15,106 bases of DNA from JAMIFV01 sp035906055 (GTDB lineage Bacteria; Pseudomonadota; Alphaproteobacteria; Rickettsiales; JABCZZ01), in NCBI GenBank assembly GCA_035906055.1, contig JAMIFV010000053.1:1-15106 (forward strand), given 5' to 3'. Below are positions 14,292 to 15,106 of the stretch, in pieces (positions within the stretch are counted from its first letter, which is position 1; each line of letters opens with the position of its first letter). The position numbers were made by a program, and so were the translations under genes. The notes beneath the pieces are model-generated. The model searched no databases, was not told where the DNA came from, and saw only the letters and a list, made by a program, of their open reading frames with translations.

Positions 14292-14542
14292 TTCTCATCC
14301 CATTCACGGTCCCACTCCGAGCGCAGGTGGCGTATGTATTCCACGGAATCACCAATATCCTCACGGTCTTTCCACATCCCGAAAAACTGCTCAATCCCTT
14401 TCAAGGAAGGGGATGGGGTATGTTCTCCCAGCATTTTGGTGACAGCGCGGCGTATGGCCTCGGCGCGTGAAATGCCCTCGCGTTCGCACAGGGCGGCAAG
14501 GTGCTTTAACTGGTCTTCCGGCAAATCAATAATAGTACGCAT
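14288..14542 (-). CDS. vapB: VapB-type ribbon-helix-helix antitoxin
   Basis: 84 residues. The N-terminal half (MRTIIDLPEDQLKHLAALCE, then REGISRAEAIRRAVTKML) is a ribbon-helix-helix (CopG/Arc type) DNA-binding domain: one beta strand, a helix, a GIS turn and a second helix. The C-terminal half (about 45-84, rich in Glu, Asp and Trp) would wrap around and inhibit VapC. The antitoxin normally represses its own operon together with the toxin. Three tandem 8-base sites lie directly at and before its start codon (14541-14569), a fitting operator. It is the first gene of the pair and overlaps vapC by 4 bp. Confidence 0.92.
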   Translation of the reverse strand: MRTIIDLPEDQLKHLAALCEREGISRAEAIRRAVTKMLGEHTPSPSLKGIEQFFGMWKDREDIGDSVEYIRHLRSEWDREWDEK

Positions 14543-14569
14543 GATGACATGATGACGTTATATGATGAC
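14541..14569 (-). promoter_or_regulatory. Iterated operator of vapBC
   Basis: ATGATGAC (minus strand GTCATCAT) occurs three times, at 14541-14548, 14549-14556 and 14562-14569. The first two are adjacent and the third is offset by 5 bases. A TATAAC-like -10 element lies between the second and third (about 14557-14562). The repeats touch the vapB start codon, as expected for autorepression by a ribbon-helix-helix antitoxin. Confidence 0.65.
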
Positions 14570-14685
14570 AAAATCAAGTGGTATATCACAAAAACTTCTT
14601 GTTAAGTGCGTTGATCATCAATCCGGTCATCAAAAACGAGTTCCTCGGTAAGGATGTAAGTGCGGGCAGGGCTGGCCTTTGCCGA

Positions 14686-14711
14686 AATCCGGCAGATTCG
14701 GCTGCCGGATT
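14686..14711. repeat. 10-bp perfect hairpin at the ntrB duplication boundary
   Basis: AATCCGGCAG (14686-14695), loop ATTCGG, CTGCCGGATT (14702-14711). The right arm belongs to the ntrB-like copy, and the same ten bases occur in ntrB at 13776-13785. The left arm is outside the copy and absent from ntrB. The similarity to ntrB ends at about 14697, inside the loop. Confidence 0.6.
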
Positions 14712-14786
14712 GGCTGAAGTGATGTGCAGGGTGCGACTGACCGTGAATACGGCCACCGGCAGGAAACTGATAAAATCGGGGCTCAT
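14697..14786 (-). pseudogene. Broken duplicate of the ntrB 5' end
   Basis: Bases 14697-14786 match 13771-13860 (the first 30 codons of ntrB) with 8 differences in 90. On the minus strand the copy reads MSPDFISFLPVAVFTVSRTL then HITSANPAAE, 27 of 30 residues identical to NtrB, after which the frame diverges and stops at 14586. It has no kinase domain and cannot work as a sensor. It lies 21 bp from the IS1595-type end at 14808, so the likely old upstream region of ntrB is interrupted by the insertion sequence. Confidence 0.9.
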
Positions 14787-14807
14787 GGATGAAGCCGTAG
14801 CATAGTA

Positions 14808-15106
14808 GGGGCTGTACCAGATAACTAGATTAGATTTTTTTAACCCATTGTTTCAGTTGTTTTAATTGTGCTTGTGGGTTTGGATTGTTAAAACGCCACT
14901 CACACTCCTTCAAAAATAGCGCGAAATTCTGTCGTGGTACACCATTAAATTTCCGCATGTGCCGCTTGGCCTGATTCCAGAAATTCTCGATGCCATTAAT
15001 GTGGTTTTTCTTATCTGCAAATAGCTTGGAATGATTGATGCGGTAGTGTTTGAACTCGCTCACATCCAGAACATTATAGCCGCGCCAGCAATCGGAATAC
15101 ACGATG
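14808..15106 (-). mobile_element. IS1595-type insertion sequence, 3' end (continues past window)
   Basis: The transposase frame at 14830-15106 ends 22 bp before a sequence GGGGCTGTACCAGATAAC starting at 14808, which fits the kind of terminus seen in IS1595-group elements and marks the probable element end. The sequence is clearly more AT-rich than the ntr genes. The other end and any target duplication lie outside the window. Confidence 0.65.
14830..15106 (-). CDS. IS1595 family transposase, C-terminal part (5' end outside window)
   Basis: The frame is open to the right edge and stops with TAA at 14830-14832. The visible 92 residues read IVYSDCWRGY, then HYRINHSKLFAD, HINGIENFWNQAKRHMRKFN and FLKECEWRFNN. 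This matches the second half of the ISXO2-like DDE domain of IS1595 transposases: the Asp in YSDCWRGY, the NHS..F motif, and the H-x-N-G-I-E-x-F-W motif whose Glu or Asn completes the catalytic set. The GTG at 15102 is not the real start; the upstream codon (ATC, Ile) is in frame. Intactness cannot be judged because the N-terminus is outside. Confidence 0.88.
   Translation of the reverse strand, partial: IVYSDCWRGYNVLDVSEFKHYRINHSKLFADKKNHINGIENFWNQAKRHMRKFNGVPRQNFALFLKECEWRFNNPNPQAQLKQLKQWVKKI

Noticed and set aside
14578..14805. Plus-strand frame of 75 codons
   Set aside because: Covers the antisense of the ntrB fragment and has no ribosome site or family match.
1..15106. tRNA, rRNA or riboswitch genes
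   Set aside because: No cloverleaf with a GTTCRANNC-type T arm and no known riboswitch core was found by eye on either strand; a covariance-model scan would be needed to exclude small RNAs.

Overview
The window looks chromosomal and alphaproteobacterial. Reasons: the complete ntrB-ntrC-ntrY-ntrX nitrogen two-component gene set; a groES-groEL operon whose upstream region matches the alphaproteobacterial heat-shock promoter consensus exactly; and a DUF6065-type protein. Genus cannot be fixed from the sequence alone. The DNA is GC-rich in the core genes and more AT-rich in the transposase fragments at both ends.

Layout. 1-510: tail of an IS630-type transposase, palindromic repeats of the ATTCCC-N8-GGGAAT type, and a broken acetyltransferase start. 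511-2700: groES-groEL on the minus strand, with an RpoH-type promoter, a striking 26-bp RNA hairpin between the two genes, and a 12-bp-stem terminator after groEL. 2750-3615: a DUF6065 protein on the plus strand. 3810-4846: folE and apaG on the minus strand. 4913-5749: an orphan type II/IV pseudopilin-like protein. 5834-7083: a mosaic of two small inverted-repeat elements around an unrecognised plus-strand gene and a degenerate copy of the end of ntrX. 7102-13860: the ntr locus on the minus strand (ntrB, a GNAT acetyltransferase, ntrC, ntrY, ntrX). 13926-14542: a VapBC toxin-antitoxin pair. 14697-14786: a broken copy of the start of ntrB. 14808-15106: one end of an IS1595-type insertion sequence.

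How the genes work together. GroES and GroEL form the folding chamber. NtrB/NtrC and NtrY/NtrX are two sensor-regulator pairs for nitrogen (and, for NtrYX, redox or envelope) signalling. NtrC keeps the GAFTGA loop needed to activate sigma-54 RNA polymerase, while NtrX has lost it. FolE starts folate/pterin synthesis; ApaG is a small beta-sandwich protein.

Most interesting points: (1) the strand-specific, all-wobble-compatible hairpin built from 8-nt repeats between groES and groEL; (2) both outer ends of the ntr locus carry a partial duplication of the terminal ntr gene (ntrB start, ntrX end), each separated from the intact gene by foreign cargo (vapBC on one side, an unknown gene plus small inverted-repeat elements on the other); (3) two short non-coding elements sharing the same terminal inverted repeat; (4) a GNAT gene inserted between ntrB and ntrC and overlapping the ntrC start by 4 bp. 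No complete new defence or metabolic system is visible.
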